Shown one piece after another: positions 5,280-5,624 of a stretch of 5,624 bases of DNA (within the stretch, counting starts at the first letter, position 1; each line of letters starts with the position of its first letter). The notes below the pieces were generated by a model. It was given only the letters and a program-made list of their open reading frames with translations. It was not told where the DNA came from and ran no database searches. The stretch is taken from contig JAHFSL010000194.1 in assembly GCA_023265785.1 (NCBI GenBank), forward strand, positions 1-5,624, read 5' to 3'. Position numbers and translations under genes: made by a program. The stretch comes from Candidatus Coatesiibacteriota bacterium. Lineage in GTDB: Bacteria > Oederibacteriota > CAKKQC01.

Positions 5280-5624
5280 GGAGCGGGGACATTGACACAC
5301 CGGGCGATCGCAGTGATGAACGCCTCATGGAGGCCCATGCGGGGGGAGACCCGGGGGCCTTCGGTGAGCTGTTCCGGCGTTGGGCCCGCAGGATCCATGC
5401 GTTCCTGTACCACATGACGGGTGACCGCGAACTCGCCCAGGACCTCCTGCAGGAGACCTTTCTCCGGGTCCACAACGCCCGGGAGCGATTCGATCCGGAC
5501 CGCCGGTTCCGGCCCTGGGTGTTCCGGATCGCGGCCAATGTCCAGGCCGACCTGTCCCGCTCCTGGTACTGGCGGCTCAAGCGGCGGACGGTGAGCCTCT
5601 TCGACCCGGCCCCCGGGGGGGGCG
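5273..5624 (+). CDS. ECF-type RNA polymerase sigma factor, N-terminal part (3' end outside window)
   Basis: The frame from ATG 5273 stays open to the right edge, giving 117 residues. After a short charged leader, residues ~18-90 are a sigma-70 region 2: LMEAHAGGDPGAFGELFRRW (helix 2.1), RRIHAFLYHMTGDRELAQDL with LLQETFLRVH (the conserved 2.2 core-binding segment), then FDPDRRFRPWVFRIAANVQA and DLSR (regions 2.3-2.4). The basic YWRLKRR stretch and an FDPAPGGG linker start follow; region 4 would lie beyond the window. Lack of regions 1 and 3 and the order of motifs indicate an extracytoplasmic-function sigma rather than a primary one. ATG 5273 overlaps the last 7 bases of truA (TGA 5277-5279), and GTG 5276 (GTGA overlap) is the alternative, so translational coupling is likely. 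No anti-sigma gene is visible within the window, and the regulon cannot be inferred. Confidence 0.88.
   Translation, partial: MVRSGDIDTPGDRSDERLMEAHAGGDPGAFGELFRRWARRIHAFLYHMTGDRELAQDLLQETFLRVHNARERFDPDRRFRPWVFRIAANVQADLSRSWYWRLKRRTVSLFDPAPGGG

Noticed and set aside
1..5624. Search for a defence system, CRISPR array, insertion sequence or prophage genes
   Set aside because: No repeat-spacer pattern, no inverted-repeat-flanked transposase, and no phage-like or nuclease domains in any credible frame. The gene content is housekeeping and envelope-related.

Overview
The window is visibly G+C-rich and densely coded, with genes that abut or overlap. It looks like chromosomal housekeeping DNA from a high-GC bacterium, and I see no mobile element, CRISPR array or defence locus. 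My best guess at the source is Verrucomicrobiota or a relative. This rests only on remembered resemblance of the sigma factor, TPR protein, YfhO-like protein and methyltransferase to proteins of that group, so it is an inference of moderate confidence.

Layout. (1) 3-1434, plus strand: a head-to-tail cluster. It holds the C-terminal part of a primary sigma-70 factor (rpoD/sigA), a small membrane-anchored PAS protein starting at the sigma stop codon, and a small TPR protein starting on the stop codon of the PAS gene. (2) 1358-3502, minus strand: a 714-residue multi-pass membrane protein of the YfhO (GT-C-like) family, whose 3' end overlaps the TPR gene tail to tail by 77 bp. (3) 3503-3589: a short divergent intergenic region. 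(4) 3590-4327, plus strand: a class I SAM-dependent methyltransferase. (5) 4343-5624, plus strand: a sigma-70-like promoter, tRNA-Val(CAC), truA (tRNA pseudouridine synthase), and the start of an ECF-type sigma factor that overlaps the truA stop and runs off the window.

How the genes fit together. Region 1 is probably translationally coupled. The YfhO-like protein and the methyltransferase are a divergent pair, both plausible in envelope or glycolipid biology. tRNA-Val, truA and the ECF sigma gene look like one transcription unit read from a promoter just before the tRNA.

The most notable point is that two plus-strand genes lack any canonical start codon where their protein homology or architecture says they begin. 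truA appears to start at ATT 4464, placed after an AGGGA element that begins on the last base of the tRNA. The PAS gene appears to start at CTG 590 inside the rpoD stop (CTGA). ATG/GTG/TTG-only gene calling would truncate both, removing the YDGT/GWQ motif from TruA and the membrane anchor from the PAS protein.
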